64,000 nt of DNA, taken from NCBI RefSeq assembly GCF_008245005.1, contig NZ_CP043427.1, positions 1,364,001-1,428,000 on the forward strand, written 5' to 3'. Made by a program: the position numbers and the translations under genes. Source of the DNA: Campylobacter sputorum subsp. sputorum. Its GTDB lineage: Bacteria > Campylobacterota > Campylobacteria > Campylobacterales > Campylobacteraceae. A model generated the notes under the pieces. The model did not search any database, had not been told where the DNA came from, and saw only the letters and a list, made by a program, of their open reading frames with translations. Positions 1 to 9,577 of this stretch are shown in pieces; the stretch's first letter is position 1; each line of letters starts with the position of its first letter.

Positions 1-259
1 CGCTTTTATCTTTTAACATCTTAAAAGAGTTTATTTCATCATTTTCTAATCCAAACTCCATCATATCAAATTTATAATCAACATTTGCTTCAGCTAATTT
101 TGCTTCACTATCTTTTAGACCAAATACACCTAAAAATGCGTTAAAAAGCACGGACTTTCCAGCACCGCTTACGCCTGTAAAAACATTTAAACCACTACTA
201 AATTTAAGATCAACTTCATTAAATGTTAAACAATCTTTTATATACAATCTCTCAATCAT
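1..259 (-). CDS. recN: DNA repair protein RecN, N-terminal part (cut by window edge)
   Basis: The first 86 codons of an SMC-like ATPase that acts in double-strand-break repair. The reading starts MIERLYIKDCLTFNEVDL and has a Walker A site GVSGAGKS at residues 29-36, placed just after the N-terminal beta strands as in RecN, and in the related RecF and SMC proteins. The gene continues beyond base 1. Its ATG overlaps the last 8 bases of nadK, so the two are translationally coupled. The nadK-recN pair is also adjacent in C. jejuni (recollection). RecN is preferred over RecF because of this neighbour and the residues around Walker A; the coiled coil and Walker B lie outside the window. Confidence 0.85.
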   Translation of the reverse strand, partial: MIERLYIKDCLTFNEVDLKFSSGLNVFTGVSGAGKSVLFNAFLGVFGLKDSEAKLAEANVDYKFDMMEFGLENDEINSFKMLKDKS

Positions 260-1121
260 TATGACCCCATCTTAGCTTTTCTTTTAAAATGTCAAAATAA
301 TCAGCTTTAACGCTTTTTATCAAATTTACTCTTTTATCACTTAATTTTACACTAACCTCATCATAATCACTCATCTCATAAACATCTTGTCCATCTATTA
401 CAACAACGACATTATCTCTACTTTTAAACGAAATTTCTGCTTCTTTTGGAAGTATCAAAGAGCGTTGGGTTAGCGAGTGAGAACATATTGGCGTGATACT
501 AAAAACATTGCAAAGTGGATAAATTATAGATCCTCCTGCACTCATATTATAAGCAGTTGAGCCTATGGGAGAACTTACGATAACGCCATCGCCAAAATAT
601 GAATTAAAATGTTTATCGTGCAAAAAAGCATCGATTTTTGCTATAGATTTTATCTTTGAGCGAACCAAAACTACATCATTAAATGCAATTTTATTTAGAA
701 TTTTTTCATCTTTTTTTAAATTAATATCAAGTAAATATGGACGCTGAACTTCAAATTTACCATCAAAAAAATCAGCAAAAAATTCTTTTGTATTTGCCAT
801 ATTAACATCTGTTAAGAATCCTAAATTTCCAGCATAAATTCCTATAATTGGAGTATTAAAATCTACTATTTTTCTACAAACGCCAAGTAGTGTGCCATCG
901 CCACCAAGGGAGATTATCATATCGCAAGTTTTAGCTAGTTTTAATAAGCTTTGTCCTTTTAAATTTAATAATTTTGCGCTCTCGGTTTCAAGTATAGTAT
1001 TTACACCATATAAATTTAAAATTTGTGAAATATGATTTATATTTTGTTTTATATCTTCATGATTTTTTGCAACAATGCCAATATTTTTTATATTTTTATG
1101 ATTAATTTTTTCTTTTTCCAT
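252..1121 (-). CDS. nadK: NAD kinase
   Basis: Phosphorylates NAD to NADP in the cytoplasm. 289 residues, normal for the family. The catalytic GGDGT motif is at residues 73-77 in SLGGDGTLLG, and the second family signature SSPIGSTAYNMSAGG follows near residue 185. The ATG at 1121 has no clear ribosome binding site, and the N-terminal ten residues (MEKEKINHKN) look like a loose extension before the conserved NIGIVAK strand, so the start is only moderately certain. It is divergent from aspS and overlaps recN downstream by 8 bases. Confidence 0.95.
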   Translation of the reverse strand: MEKEKINHKNIKNIGIVAKNHEDIKQNINHISQILNLYGVNTILETESAKLLNLKGQSLLKLAKTCDMIISLGGDGTLLGVCRKIVDFNTPIIGIYAGNLGFLTDVNMANTKEFFADFFDGKFEVQRPYLLDINLKKDEKILNKIAFNDVVLVRSKIKSIAKIDAFLHDKHFNSYFGDGVIVSSPIGSTAYNMSAGGSIIYPLCNVFSITPICSHSLTQRSLILPKEAEISFKSRDNVVVVIDGQDVYEMSDYDEVSVKLSDKRVNLIKSVKADYFDILKEKLRWGHND

Positions 1122-1178
1122 AAAATCAATTTTAACATAAAAATTTATAAACTTATCTAAGTAAAAGCAAAGTTTTAA

Positions 1179-1184
1179 TATAAT
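1179..1184 (+). promoter_or_regulatory. -10 box for the aspS-adk-ppa operon
   Basis: A perfect TATAAT in the 94-base divergent gap between nadK and aspS. It gives a predicted start near 1191 and a leader of about 25 bases that contains AAAAAGGA as ribosome binding site. Epsilonproteobacterial sigma-70 promoters rely on this element with little -35 conservation. Predicted by eye only. Confidence 0.5.
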
Positions 1185-1215
1185 AACTAGTTTTATAAAA
1201 TAAAAAGGAATCTTA

Positions 1216-2970
1216 ATGAGAAGTCATTATTGTACCGATTTATCAAGAGATGACATCGGAAAAGAGGTCGATGTTTGCGGTTGGGTAAATTCATACCGTG
1301 ATCATGGCGGAGTTATCTTTATAGATTTAAGAGATAGAAGCGGACTTTTGCAGCTTGTTTGCGATCCAGCAGATAGTAAAGAATCTTACGAAATAGCAAA
1401 TAGTGTTAGAAATGAGTTTGTTTTAAGAGCAAAAGGAAAAGTTAGAGCAAGAGGCGAAGGGTTGGCAAATCCGAAGCTAAAAACAGGTGAAATAGAAGTT
1501 ATAGTAACTAAACTTATAGTCGAAAATCCAAGTGCGCCACTTCCGTTTGTTATAGGAGATAGCAATGTCGGAGAAGAAACAAGGCTTAAATACAGATTTT
1601 TAGATCTTAGAACGACTGAGAGTTTTAATAAATTTAAAATGCGTTCAAGTGCTGCAATAGCTGCAAGAAATTCTCTTGATAGACTTGGTTTTGTAGAAGT
1701 TGAAACACCGATATTAACTCGTGCTACGCCAGAAGGTGCGAGAGATTACCTTGTTCCAAGCAGAGTTCATCCAGGTGAGTTTTATGCACTTCCGCAAAGT
1801 CCGCAACTTTTCAAACAGCTTTTAATGTGTTCTGGGTTTGATAAATATTTTCAAATAGCAAAATGTTTTAGAGATGAGGATTTAAGGGCAGATCGTCAGC
1901 CTGAATTTACTCAAATAGACATAGAAATGAGCTTTAATACACAAGAAGATGTAATGAAAGTTGGCGAAGCTGTTTTAAAAGATATATTCAAATCATGTGG
2001 CTATGATATACAAACACCATTTAGAAAGATGACATATAAAGTTGCAACTGAAACCTATGGTAGTGATAAACCAGATCTTAGATTTGATATGCCTCTTGTT
2101 GATGTAGATGATATCTTTGAAAGATCAAATAACGAAATTTTTAGCTCTCTAGCAAAAGACAAAAAGAAAAATCGCATAAAAGCAATAAAAGTAGAAAATG
2201 GCGATAATATTTTTAGCAAAAGGCAAATGCAAGGATTTGAAGAATTTGTGCGTAAATTTGGAGCACAAGGACTAGCATTTTTCCAGGTTAAAGAAGATGG
2301 CTTAAAAGGTCCGCTTGTTAAATTCTTTGAACAAAGTGATCTTGATGAGATTATGAAAAGATGTGAACTAAAAGTTGGCGATGTAGTATTTTTTGGAGCA
2401 GGAAAGAAAAAGATAGTTCTTGATTATATGGGAAGATTTAGATTATTTTTAGCTGATCAACTTGGACTTATAGACAAAAATAAACTAGAATTTCTATGGG
2501 TTGTTGATTTCCCTATGTTTGAACAAAACGATGATGGCTCTTACTCAGCAATGCACCATCCATTTACAATGCCAAACAATGTGGATGAAGAAGATATCGA
2601 AGATATCACATCGATAGCTTATGATGTTGTATTAAATGGTATAGAACTTGGTGGCGGAAGCATAAGAATTCACAAAGCCGACATACAAGAAAAAGTATTT
2701 AATCTACTAAAAATATCACCAGATGAGCAAAAAGAGAAATTTGGCTTCTTGCTTGATGCATTAAGTTTTGGTGCTCCTCCACATGGTGGTATTGCGATAG
2801 GTTTTGATAGACTTATGATGCTTGTTACAAAATCAAATAGTATCCGTGAAGTTATAGCATTTCCTAAGACACAAAAAGCACAATGTCCTTTAACAAAAGC
2901 ACCTAGCGTAGTTACGAGCGAGCAGTTGCGTGAACTTGGATTAAAATTAAACAAAAAGGATAATAAATGA
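1216..2970 (+). CDS. aspS: Aspartate--tRNA(Asp/Asn) ligase
   Basis: Class II aminoacyl-tRNA synthetase of the long bacterial AspRS type (584 residues): N-terminal OB-fold anticodon-binding domain (about 1-110), catalytic domain with motif 2 [16 protein letters not shown], a GAD insertion in the middle, and motif 3 [12 protein letters not shown] near the C-terminus. In Helicobacter and Campylobacter this enzyme is non-discriminating and also charges tRNA-Asn, which GatCAB then amidates (family knowledge, not shown here). It starts at an ATG with AAAAAGGA upstream and overlaps adk by 4 bases (ATGA). Confidence 0.97.
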   Translation: MRSHYCTDLSRDDIGKEVDVCGWVNSYRDHGGVIFIDLRDRSGLLQLVCDPADSKESYEIANSVRNEFVLRAKGKVRARGEGLANPKLKTGEIEVIVTKLIVENPSAPLPFVIGDSNVGEETRLKYRFLDLRTTESFNKFKMRSSAAIAARNSLDRLGFVEVETPILTRATPEGARDYLVPSRVHPGEFYALPQSPQLFKQLLMCSGFDKYFQIAKCFRDEDLRADRQPEFTQIDIEMSFNTQEDVMKVGEAVLKDIFKSCGYDIQTPFRKMTYKVATETYGSDKPDLRFDMPLVDVDDIFERSNNEIFSSLAKDKKKNRIKAIKVENGDNIFSKRQMQGFEEFVRKFGAQGLAFFQVKEDGLKGPLVKFFEQSDLDEIMKRCELKVGDVVFFGAGKKKIVLDYMGRFRLFLADQLGLIDKNKLEFLWVVDFPMFEQNDDGSYSAMHHPFTMPNNVDEEDIEDITSIAYDVVLNGIELGGGSIRIHKADIQEKVFNLLKISPDEQKEKFGFLLDALSFGAPPHGGIAIGFDRLMMLVTKSNSIREVIAFPKTQKAQCPLTKAPSVVTSEQLRELGLKLNKKDNK

Positions 2971-3548
2971 AAAATTTATTTTTAATCATTGGAGCACCAG
3001 GAAGCGGCAAAACAACAGATGCTAGCTTGATAGCAAAGATGAATCAAAGCGTAGAGCACTACTCAACTGGAGATCTTTTAAGAGCCGAGGTTGCAAGTGG
3101 AAGCGAACTTGGAAAAGAGATAGATGGCTATATAAGCAACGGGAATCTAGTTCCTTTAAATGTAGTTATAAACACAATAGTTTCTGCTATAAAAAAATCT
3201 CCAAAAGATTTTATCTTAATAGATGGATATCCAAGAAGCGTAGAGCAGATGAAAGAGCTTGATAAAGTTATAAAAACAGATGGGGAAATAAAACTAAATT
3301 CTGTTATAGAAGTTGAAGTTAGCGAAGAGATTGCAAAAGAAAGAGTGCTAGGAAGAGCAAGAGGTGCTGATGATAATGAAGAGGTGTTTAAAAATAGAAT
3401 GAGAGTTTATCTTGAACCTATAGACGAGATACGAGATTTTTATAAATCTCAAAGCGTTTTTTACACGGTAAATGGTGAAAGAACCATAGAAGAGATAGTT
3501 AGCGAAATAAATGAGATAATAGTATCTCAAATAATGAAAAAAATGTAA
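2967..3548 (+). CDS. adk: Adenylate kinase
   Basis: Interconverts AMP and ATP with 2 ADP. 193 residues, the short form usual in Campylobacter, with a reduced LID. Walker [10 protein letters not shown] is at residues 9-17, the AMP-binding stretch [15 protein letters not shown] follows, then the DGYPRS segment and the LID-side arginines in [11 protein letters not shown]. Its start overlaps the aspS stop by 4 bases, so it is co-translated with the synthetase; ppa follows 21 bases later. No anomalies. Confidence 0.96.
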   Translation: MKNLFLIIGAPGSGKTTDASLIAKMNQSVEHYSTGDLLRAEVASGSELGKEIDGYISNGNLVPLNVVINTIVSAIKKSPKDFILIDGYPRSVEQMKELDKVIKTDGEIKLNSVIEVEVSEEIAKERVLGRARGADDNEEVFKNRMRVYLEPIDEIRDFYKSQSVFYTVNGERTIEEIVSEINEIIVSQIMKKM

Positions 3549-3569
3549 ATTTAAAGGAATAAAAATAAA

Positions 3570-4079
3570 ATGGATATTTCAAAAATAAAACCAGGATCAA
3601 ATCCAGATAAGATAAATGCTGTTATAGAGATACCTTATGGTTCAAACATAAAATACGAAATAGACAAGGACAGCGGTGCAGTTTGCGTTGATAGAGTTTT
3701 ATACTCGGCTATGTTTTATCCAGCAAACTATGGCTTTGTGCCAAATACTCTAGCAGATGATGGCGATCCTGCTGATATACTTGTATTAAACGAATATCCG
3801 CTTCAAGCAGGAAGTGTGATACCTTGCCGTTTGATAGGAGTTCTTGTGATGGAAGATGAAGCGGGGATGGATGAAAAGCTTTTAGCAGTGCCTGTTAGCA
3901 AGATAGATCCAAGATATGATGATATAAAATCTATTGATGATTTACCAAAAGCGACACTAAATAAAATAAAAAATTTCTTTGAAACATATAAAATGCTTGA
4001 GCCAAACAAATGGGTTAAAGTTAAAAATTTCGAAGATGTAAAAAAAGCTGAAGAAATTTTAAACAAGGCGATGAGTTAA
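3570..4079 (+). CDS. ppa: Inorganic pyrophosphatase
   Basis: Family I soluble pyrophosphatase (169 residues) that hydrolyses the pyrophosphate released by the synthetases and by sugar-nucleotide formation. The signature DGDPAD is at residues 64-69, preceded by SAMFYPANYGFVPNT. The ATG at 3570 is preceded by AAAGGAA about 11 bases upstream. It is the last gene of the aspS-adk-ppa operon, and a GC-rich hairpin straddles its stop codon. The surface-glycan island begins right after it. Confidence 0.96.
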   Translation: MDISKIKPGSNPDKINAVIEIPYGSNIKYEIDKDSGAVCVDRVLYSAMFYPANYGFVPNTLADDGDPADILVLNEYPLQAGSVIPCRLIGVLVMEDEAGMDEKLLAVPVSKIDPRYDDIKSIDDLPKATLNKIKNFFETYKMLEPNKWVKVKNFEDVKKAEEILNKAMS

Positions 4080-4088
4080 TCTCGCCTT
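4065..4088 (+). terminator. Hairpin over the ppa stop codon, possible terminator
   Basis: AAGGCGA (4065-4071) pairs with TCGCCTT (4082-4088) across a 10-base loop containing the stop codon. Only TTT follows, so the U-tract is weak. It separates the core operon from the glycan island and may attenuate read-through rather than stop it fully. Confidence 0.4.
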
Positions 4089-4136
4089 TGCTACATTGAT
4101 AATTTTTATGAATGACTTTATAAACTAGGCTTAGTC

Positions 4137-5072
4137 TTGATAATTCTTGGAGATAAGTATAAATTTAATGAACTTGAGTTAAAAAAACTAAATAAAAAAT
4201 TCAAAGATATAAAATTTTTAAAATACTATGCTACTAGAGAAAGCTCTGCTATAACCAGAAAAGAAATTAAAAATTTATTAAAAGATAAATACTATAAATA
4301 TTTAGTCATAAATAGCGATTATGATATAGATAAAAAGATGATAAAATTTTTAACTCTATTACAATTTAGATATAGAAGAAAACCTTTACACATCATATCT
4401 ATACAAAAACTTTTAGAAAGACATTTAGAAAAATTGTACATTCCAGATGATAGTAAAAATTTGGAATTTTTAATGGATATAAAACCATATAATACATTTG
4501 AGTATAGTATAAAAAGATGTGTAGACTTGGTATGTGGTGGGATTTTATATAGTATAAATTTTTTCTTAAAATTTTATGTAAAGAAAAAAATAGAAGAAGA
4601 AAGTCCTGGAGAGATATATTTTTTGCAAGATAGGGTTGGTAAAAACTTAAAAACTTTTAAATGTTATAAATTTAGAACTATGCATAAAAACTCATACTTT
4701 GAAAAATACACTAAAGGAAATGACGATAGAATTTTTCCTTTTGGTAAGATTTTGAGAAAAACTAGAGTTGATGAAATTCCACAAGCTATAAATGTCTTAA
4801 AAGGCGATATGCACTTAATAGGCCCAAGAGCAGAATGGAGTATACTCGTAAAAGAATATGAAAAAGAAATTCCGTATTATAATGAACGCCATATAGTAAA
4901 ACCTGGTATAACTGGGTGGGCACAAGTAAATTATCCATATGGTGCAAATATTTATGATACCAAGCAAAAACTAATGTATGATTTATACTACATAAAACAC
5001 TGGTCGCTATGGCTTGAAATAAAAACTATATTTAAAACTATAGCAATTATGATAAAAAGAAAAGGGATTTAA
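4137..5072 (+). CDS. Initiating sugar-phosphate transferase (polyprenyl phosphate type)
   Basis: Transfers a sugar-1-phosphate from a UDP-sugar to undecaprenyl phosphate, the first step in making a lipid-linked glycan. The C-terminal bacterial sugar transferase domain is clear: a membrane segment at about 128-147, then QDRVGKN, CYKFRTM (176-182), RVDEIPQAINVLKGDMHLIG (210-229) and PGITGWAQVN (256-265). The first 110 residues are hydrophilic and replace the four-helix domain of WcaJ-type enzymes. The start is an uncertain TTG: no ATG lies between the in-frame stop near 4113 and the conserved region, and no good ribosome site is visible. It is the first gene of the island and is followed at once by a broken gtrB. 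Confidence 0.85.
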   Translation: MIILGDKYKFNELELKKLNKKFKDIKFLKYYATRESSAITRKEIKNLLKDKYYKYLVINSDYDIDKKMIKFLTLLQFRYRRKPLHIISIQKLLERHLEKLYIPDDSKNLEFLMDIKPYNTFEYSIKRCVDLVCGGILYSINFFLKFYVKKKIEEESPGEIYFLQDRVGKNLKTFKCYKFRTMHKNSYFEKYTKGNDDRIFPFGKILRKTRVDEIPQAINVLKGDMHLIGPRAEWSILVKEYEKEIPYYNERHIVKPGITGWAQVNYPYGANIYDTKQKLMYDLYYIKHWSLWLEIKTIFKTIAIMIKRKGI

Positions 5073-5074
5073 AT

Positions 5075-6023
5075 ATGCAAATTTATCCAATAATTCGGTA
5101 CAGTCGTCTTTTCTCTCTCGATAATCGTTCCGTGCTTTAACGAAGAAAAAAGCATATCAATTTTTTACGATGAAGTTATCAAAGTTATAAATGAAATCAA
5201 AGATAAAATAGATAAAAGTTTAACTTATGAGTTTATATTTATAGATGATGGCAGTAAAGACAGGACTAGCGAAACTGTAAAAACTCTTAGAAATTTAGAC
5301 AAAAATGTAAATTTAATCAAATTTGCTAGGAACTTTGGCAAAGAGGCTGGAATTTTAGCTGGTTTAAAAGCATCAAAAGGAAAAGCTGTAGTTTTAATGG
5401 ATGTTGATTTGCAAGACCCGCCAAATTTGATAAAAAAGATGTATCAAATTTGGTTTAATAAAGAAGCTAAAATTATTTATGCAAAGAGAAATAAAAGAAC
5501 CGATGAAAAACTAATAAAATCTCAAATTTACTATCAGATGTGAAATTAGAATCAGGCGTTAGAGATTTTAGACTTATGGATAGGGTTGTGGTTGATGAGC
5601 TAGTTAAAATGAATGAATACCATAGATTTAGCAAAATGATGTTTGAGTGGGTTGGTTTTGATAGAGTTTGCTTAGAGTATGAGTATGAAAAAAGAGCAGC
5701 TGTCGAAACTAGCTGGAGTTTTTTTAGGACTTTTTAAATACGCAGTAGAAGGAATAATTAGCTTTTCTACAAAGCCACTTAAACTTGCTTTTTGGGTTGG
5801 GCTTATTATAAGCTTGATTGCTGGAATTTATGGAATTTATATAGTTTTAGATACTTTGATAGGATATCCTTCACTTATAACTATCATGCTATTTTTAGGT
5901 GGCATTGAACTCATAGTTTTAGGAGTGGTTGGAGAGTATATAGCTAGAATTTACGAAGAAGTTAAGAAAAGACCACACTATATAATAGATGAAATTTTAG
6001 ATAATTCTAAGGATAAGAAATGA
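5075..6023 (+). pseudogene. Broken GtrB-like bactoprenol glucosyltransferase (GT2)
   Basis: Three reading frames together spell one GT2 protein of the GtrB/DPM1 type. A short frame begins at ATG 5075. A second frame runs from about 5108 with LSIIVPCFNEE, FIDDGSKDRT, RNFGKEAGILAGLKASKG and VLMDVDLQDPP, and hits a stop at 5540. A third begins KLESGVRDFRLMD, and a last frame (from about 5700) gives the two C-terminal membrane helices GIISFSTKPLKLAFW and VGEYIARIYEEVKKRP. At least three lesions are needed: near the start, a deletion around 5530 that removes the YRLLN-type segment, and a one-base shift in the T-run near 5725. The normal enzyme attaches glucose to bactoprenol phosphate for the next gene. 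Confidence 0.85.
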
Positions 6024-7552
6024 AAATAACTATTGATACAGACTATGTTGTAGCGAAATTAAAGAGCTTTAAAATAACTAAATTTTTAAAAAGTGAGTGG
6101 ATATATTTTATAACTGTTTGGCGAAATTTCTTTGGTGAAAAAGATTTTTGGAAATATTTTGGGTTTGTTTATTTTATCTATTTTTTGGGGTATTTTGGGC
6201 TGATTTTAGCTGATGTTTATTATATAGATGATTTAGGAAGAGCCCAAGATGGCTATATTGGATTTTTAAATTTTTCAAGATACTTAAGTGAAAATTTATC
6301 AAAACTTATTCATTTAAATTTACATAGAAATACAGATATTTCACCAATTACTCAGCTAATTGCAATGGCTCTTTTATCATTTGGTTCAATGGTGCTTGTA
6401 AAAATTATAAATAAAAAACAGAGTTATTTTGGCTTATTGGCCTCAATTCCACTTGGGCTTAGTCCGTTTTTCTTAGAAAATATGAGCTATAAATTTGATA
6501 GTCCATTTATGGCACTTGCTTTGATTTCGCCGATAATTCCATTTTTATTTTTAAAAAAGAAATTTACATTTTTTATAGTTTCGGTTCTATCGGTTTTAAT
6601 AACTTTAAATACCTACCAGAGTGCAAATTCTGTATATTTAATACTCTCGATGTTTGTAATTTTGATAATGTTTATAAATAAAAATAAGAAAATTAATATT
6701 GTTAAAAATAGCTTTTTATTTGCTATATCCTATGCAGTCTCTATGTTTATCTATAAATTTATAATTCTTACAGAAGTTAATGGTTATGTATCTAGTGGAG
6801 CAATAAAAGAAAACTTAATGCAAGGTTTTTTAAATAATATAAAACATAATTTATCAAGATACCAAGAAGTTATAAATGATACAACATTTGAATATATTTT
6901 TTATATTTTAGTTTTGTTTTTCTTAATATCTATCTTTAAAAAAGCAAAAATAAATAAATTTAACGCCTTAAGCTTGGGCTTTGCTTTTATAATTTTAAGT
7001 GTCTCATTAAGTCAAGGGGCTTATTTGATTTTAGAAAAGCCACTTACAGCAACAAGGGCTTATAATGGTATAGGAGTTGTGGTTGCTATTATTTTTATAT
7101 ACTCTTTAAATTTTAAATTTATAAATTTATCTAAAATTTTTGTATGCTTTAGTGCTTATTTTTTGATAATTCAGGCAAATTCATACGGTAATGCTTTAAG
7201 AGCTCAAGAAGAGTATTCTCAAATAAGAATTAAACTTATGTATAGTGATTTGAATAAACTAGCCCCGATTGATGGTAAATTTAGTGTCCAAATTATAAAA
7301 GGTGTGGGTAATTCTCCTGTAACTGAAAATAGTAAGAAAAGCTTTCCTATTATAAATTCACTCAAATTTCAAAATTTAAGACCTAGTTGGGTTTGGACAA
7401 CTATAAATAACTTTAGGATTCTTGGATTAAAAGGAAATTATTACTATAAATCTTGCTTTAATGATACAAATAAAATAGTTGATAGTATGGATACAGCTAT
7501 GCATAAAATAACCAAATATGATAATAATTGTTTTGTAATTGAATTTAAATAA
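6020..7552 (+). CDS. GtrII-like membrane glucosyltransferase
   Basis: An integral membrane protein of 510 residues with about ten hydrophobic segments and an early acidic motif YYIDDLGRAQDGY, as in the GtrII family of serotype-converting glucosyltransferases. These take glucose from bactoprenol-phosphate-glucose on the periplasmic face and add it to a surface polysaccharide. Its position between a gtrB relic (4-base overlap) and a gtrA relic (1-base overlap) supports this. The frame is intact, yet both partner genes are broken, so it may have no donor unless another GtrB/GtrA pair exists. Acceptor and linkage cannot be told. Confidence 0.75.
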   Translation: MKITIDTDYVVAKLKSFKITKFLKSEWIYFITVWRNFFGEKDFWKYFGFVYFIYFLGYFGLILADVYYIDDLGRAQDGYIGFLNFSRYLSENLSKLIHLNLHRNTDISPITQLIAMALLSFGSMVLVKIINKKQSYFGLLASIPLGLSPFFLENMSYKFDSPFMALALISPIIPFLFLKKKFTFFIVSVLSVLITLNTYQSANSVYLILSMFVILIMFINKNKKINIVKNSFLFAISYAVSMFIYKFIILTEVNGYVSSGAIKENLMQGFLNNIKHNLSRYQEVINDTTFEYIFYILVLFFLISIFKKAKINKFNALSLGFAFIILSVSLSQGAYLILEKPLTATRAYNGIGVVVAIIFIYSLNFKFINLSKIFVCFSAYFLIIQANSYGNALRAQEEYSQIRIKLMYSDLNKLAPIDGKFSVQIIKGVGNSPVTENSKKSFPIINSLKFQNLRPSWVWTTINNFRILGLKGNYYYKSCFNDTNKIVDSMDTAMHKITKYDNNCFVIEFK

Positions 7553-7944
7553 TGCTAGATACAAAATTAATTAAATACCTATTAGTTGGAGTTTTAAACA
7601 CGATTGTTGGTTTTGGTATAATTTTTGGGCTTATGTTTTTAGGTGTAAGCCCAGAGATTTCAAATTTAAGTGGGTATTTGGTTGGTATAGTTTTTTTCTT
7701 ATGTGATGAATAAAGTTTTTACTTTTAAGAGCAAATCTAAAAGCAAAGTAGAGTTTATAAAATTTATAGTCTCTATGCTTATGGCTTGCACTCTAAATTT
7801 TATAACTTTAAAAATATGCTTAAATATAGGTATAAATCCATATATTTCACAGATAATTTCAGGAGGAATTTAAAACTAAGTGGATTTGTTTTAGTAAATT
7901 TTAGGTATTTATGTAAACTATTTATTTGTTTTTTTATACTTTAA
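7552..7944 (+). pseudogene. Broken GtrA-like flippase
   Basis: Begins MLDTKLIKYLLVGVLNTIVG, the typical GtrA N-terminus (small four-helix protein that flips bactoprenol-phosphate-glucose). Near 7700 a T-run causes a frameshift to a stop; another frame continues YVMNKVFTFKSKSKSKVEFI and then MACTLNFITLKICLNIG. A second shift near 7870 ends that frame, and the third frame reads LSGFVLVNFRYL, the normal GtrA tail. Two lesions, so not functional as written. Its remnant 3' end overlaps the convergent glycosyltransferase gene. Confidence 0.8.
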
Positions 7945-8679
7945 AAAGCCATTTAAAGCATAATTTAAAAAATAATATGTGCTTGTTAATAAATTTAATT
8001 TTTCAAATTTCCTATAAATTTTCCATTGACAAATAGCCATATGAAACTTATTAGAAGAAAGTGATTTATTATATAATCTATAAGATGCTGTTATATCTAA
8101 CAAACCATTAGTATTATTTACTAATTTTAATATCTTTAACCAAGTAGCATAATCTTCTCTTTTATGAGCATCTAATGGCATATAAATTTTACTAAGTTTT
8201 TTAGTATCATATATAGCTGTTGAGCAGCCTATATCGCAAGTTTTAAGTATAGAATTGTAAGAAATTTTAGGCTTTATTGTAAACTTACCCAAATACTCAC
8301 CTTTTTCATCTATAAGGTTATAAGATGAGTAGGTAAAAACCAAATTATTATCTTGCATAAATTTTACTTGAGCTTCTAATTTATTTGATAACCATAAATC
8401 ATCGGCATCTAAAAAAGCTATGTATCTACCTTTTGCGGCTTTTATCCCTTTATTTCTAGCAATAGCCGAACCAGAATTCTTTTCTAATTTTATAAATTTT
8501 ATTTTATTATATTTTTTTATATATTCTTCTATAATCTTATTCGAATTATCTGGCGAACAATCGTCTATTATGATAAGTTCGTAATTATCATAAGTCTGAA
8601 ACAAAACTGATTTTATAGCCTCTTCTATGAATTTTTCCGAACCATAAGATGGCATAATTACTGAAACCAAATCATTCAC
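7918..8679 (-). CDS. Family 2 glycosyltransferase
   Basis: GT-A fold glycosyltransferase of 253 residues. The nucleotide-sugar fold opens with VSVIMPSYGSEKFIEEAI; ELIIIDDCSPDNS follows near residue 35; the metal-binding DADD is at 91-94 in YIAFLDADDLWL; EDYATWLKIL resembles the acceptor-side ED motif. It most resembles small LPS/capsule GT2 enzymes; donor and acceptor cannot be named. Its start overlaps the preceding glycosyltransferase by 8 bases, so it ends a four-gene minus-strand operon (wzx, GT4, GT, GT2). Confidence 0.85.
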   Translation of the reverse strand: MNDLVSVIMPSYGSEKFIEEAIKSVLFQTYDNYELIIIDDCSPDNSNKIIEEYIKKYNKIKFIKLEKNSGSAIARNKGIKAAKGRYIAFLDADDLWLSNKLEAQVKFMQDNNLVFTYSSYNLIDEKGEYLGKFTIKPKISYNSILKTCDIGCSTAIYDTKKLSKIYMPLDAHKREDYATWLKILKLVNNTNGLLDITASYRLYNKSLSSNKFHMAICQWKIYRKFEKLNLLTSTYYFLNYALNGFLKYKKTNK

Positions 8680-9469
8680 TGTCCAACTCCAAAAAATATT
8701 TTCTGCCTTTTAACATATGTTTTAAAGCTTCAAAAAATCCAATATTTTCTTTTGAATATAACTTATATTTGCGAATAGAAAATTGCAGTATTAACAAAAA
8801 AGAGTATTTTTTACTCATTCTAGTAAAAATAGCTCCGCGATTAAACAAAAAATCTCTATTATAACCATTAAACCAAGTTGATGGGCGAAAATCTGTTTTT
8901 ATTCCTAAAACTTCATCACTTCCATATATATTAGCTTTTTTATCTAAACATTCAAATAAAAGTATATTTTCCTCTCCACTTCCAAATCTGCTTCCGCTTC
9001 CAAATCTTTCATCAAATTTAATATTATTGTTCATTAAAAAATTAGTTTTAAAAGTTATTTGTGGAGTAAAAATTTTAAATGAATTAAGATAGTTTAATTT
9101 TCCGTTTAATTTTTTTAATAAATTACCTCTTTTTACGCTAAAACAAATACCGTCCAAATATTTAAATTTTGTATAAGCATTAACTATTTTCTGCTTATAG
9201 TTATCACAAAAAACAAAGTTATCATCTGCAAAATAAACTATATCAGAATCTTTAATATATTCAAAACCCAAATTTCTACTTTTGCTAAGACCTTTTTTAT
9301 TAACAGAAATAATTTTTATGTTAAAATCATCAAATTTATATTTTTCCTTTTTATCATAATTTGTTTGATTTATAATAATGCAATCAGTTTGTAAATTCAT
9401 TCTCTTTACTAATTCTTTGTAATCTTTTAAATTAATTGTAGAAATCACAACAATGATTTTAAAATGCAT
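8672..9469 (-). CDS. Family 2-like glycosyltransferase
   Basis: 265 residues if started at MHFKIIVVISTIN, which has GTGGGG about 7 bases upstream; an ATG at 9490 would add seven residues but has no ribosome site. GT-A features: GLSKSRNLGFEYIKDSD, then DIVYFADDNFVF with a DDN in place of DXD, and a GSGEENILLFECL segment typical of the acceptor side. The unusual repeat SGSRFGSG precedes it. It probably extends the same surface glycan as its neighbours. An 87-base AT-rich gap separates it from the GT4 gene upstream. Confidence 0.75.
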   Translation of the reverse strand: MHFKIIVVISTINLKDYKELVKRMNLQTDCIIINQTNYDKKEKYKFDDFNIKIISVNKKGLSKSRNLGFEYIKDSDIVYFADDNFVFCDNYKQKIVNAYTKFKYLDGICFSVKRGNLLKKLNGKLNYLNSFKIFTPQITFKTNFLMNNNIKFDERFGSGSRFGSGEENILLFECLDKKANIYGSDEVLGIKTDFRPSTWFNGYNRDFLFNRGAIFTRMSKKYSFLLILQFSIRKYKLYSKENIGFFEALKHMLKGRKYFLELDSE

Positions 9470-9577
9470 ATTTTTACCCCACTTTTTCATAAATTTTATA
9501 ATTATTTAAAATACTTCATAATTTGAATGTATTTTTAACATTATAAATTGTAACAATTATAAAAACATTGTAATTGT

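Noticed and set aside
2670-2954. Long open frame antisense to aspS
   Set aside because: Shadow of a well-supported gene; no ribosome site or family features.
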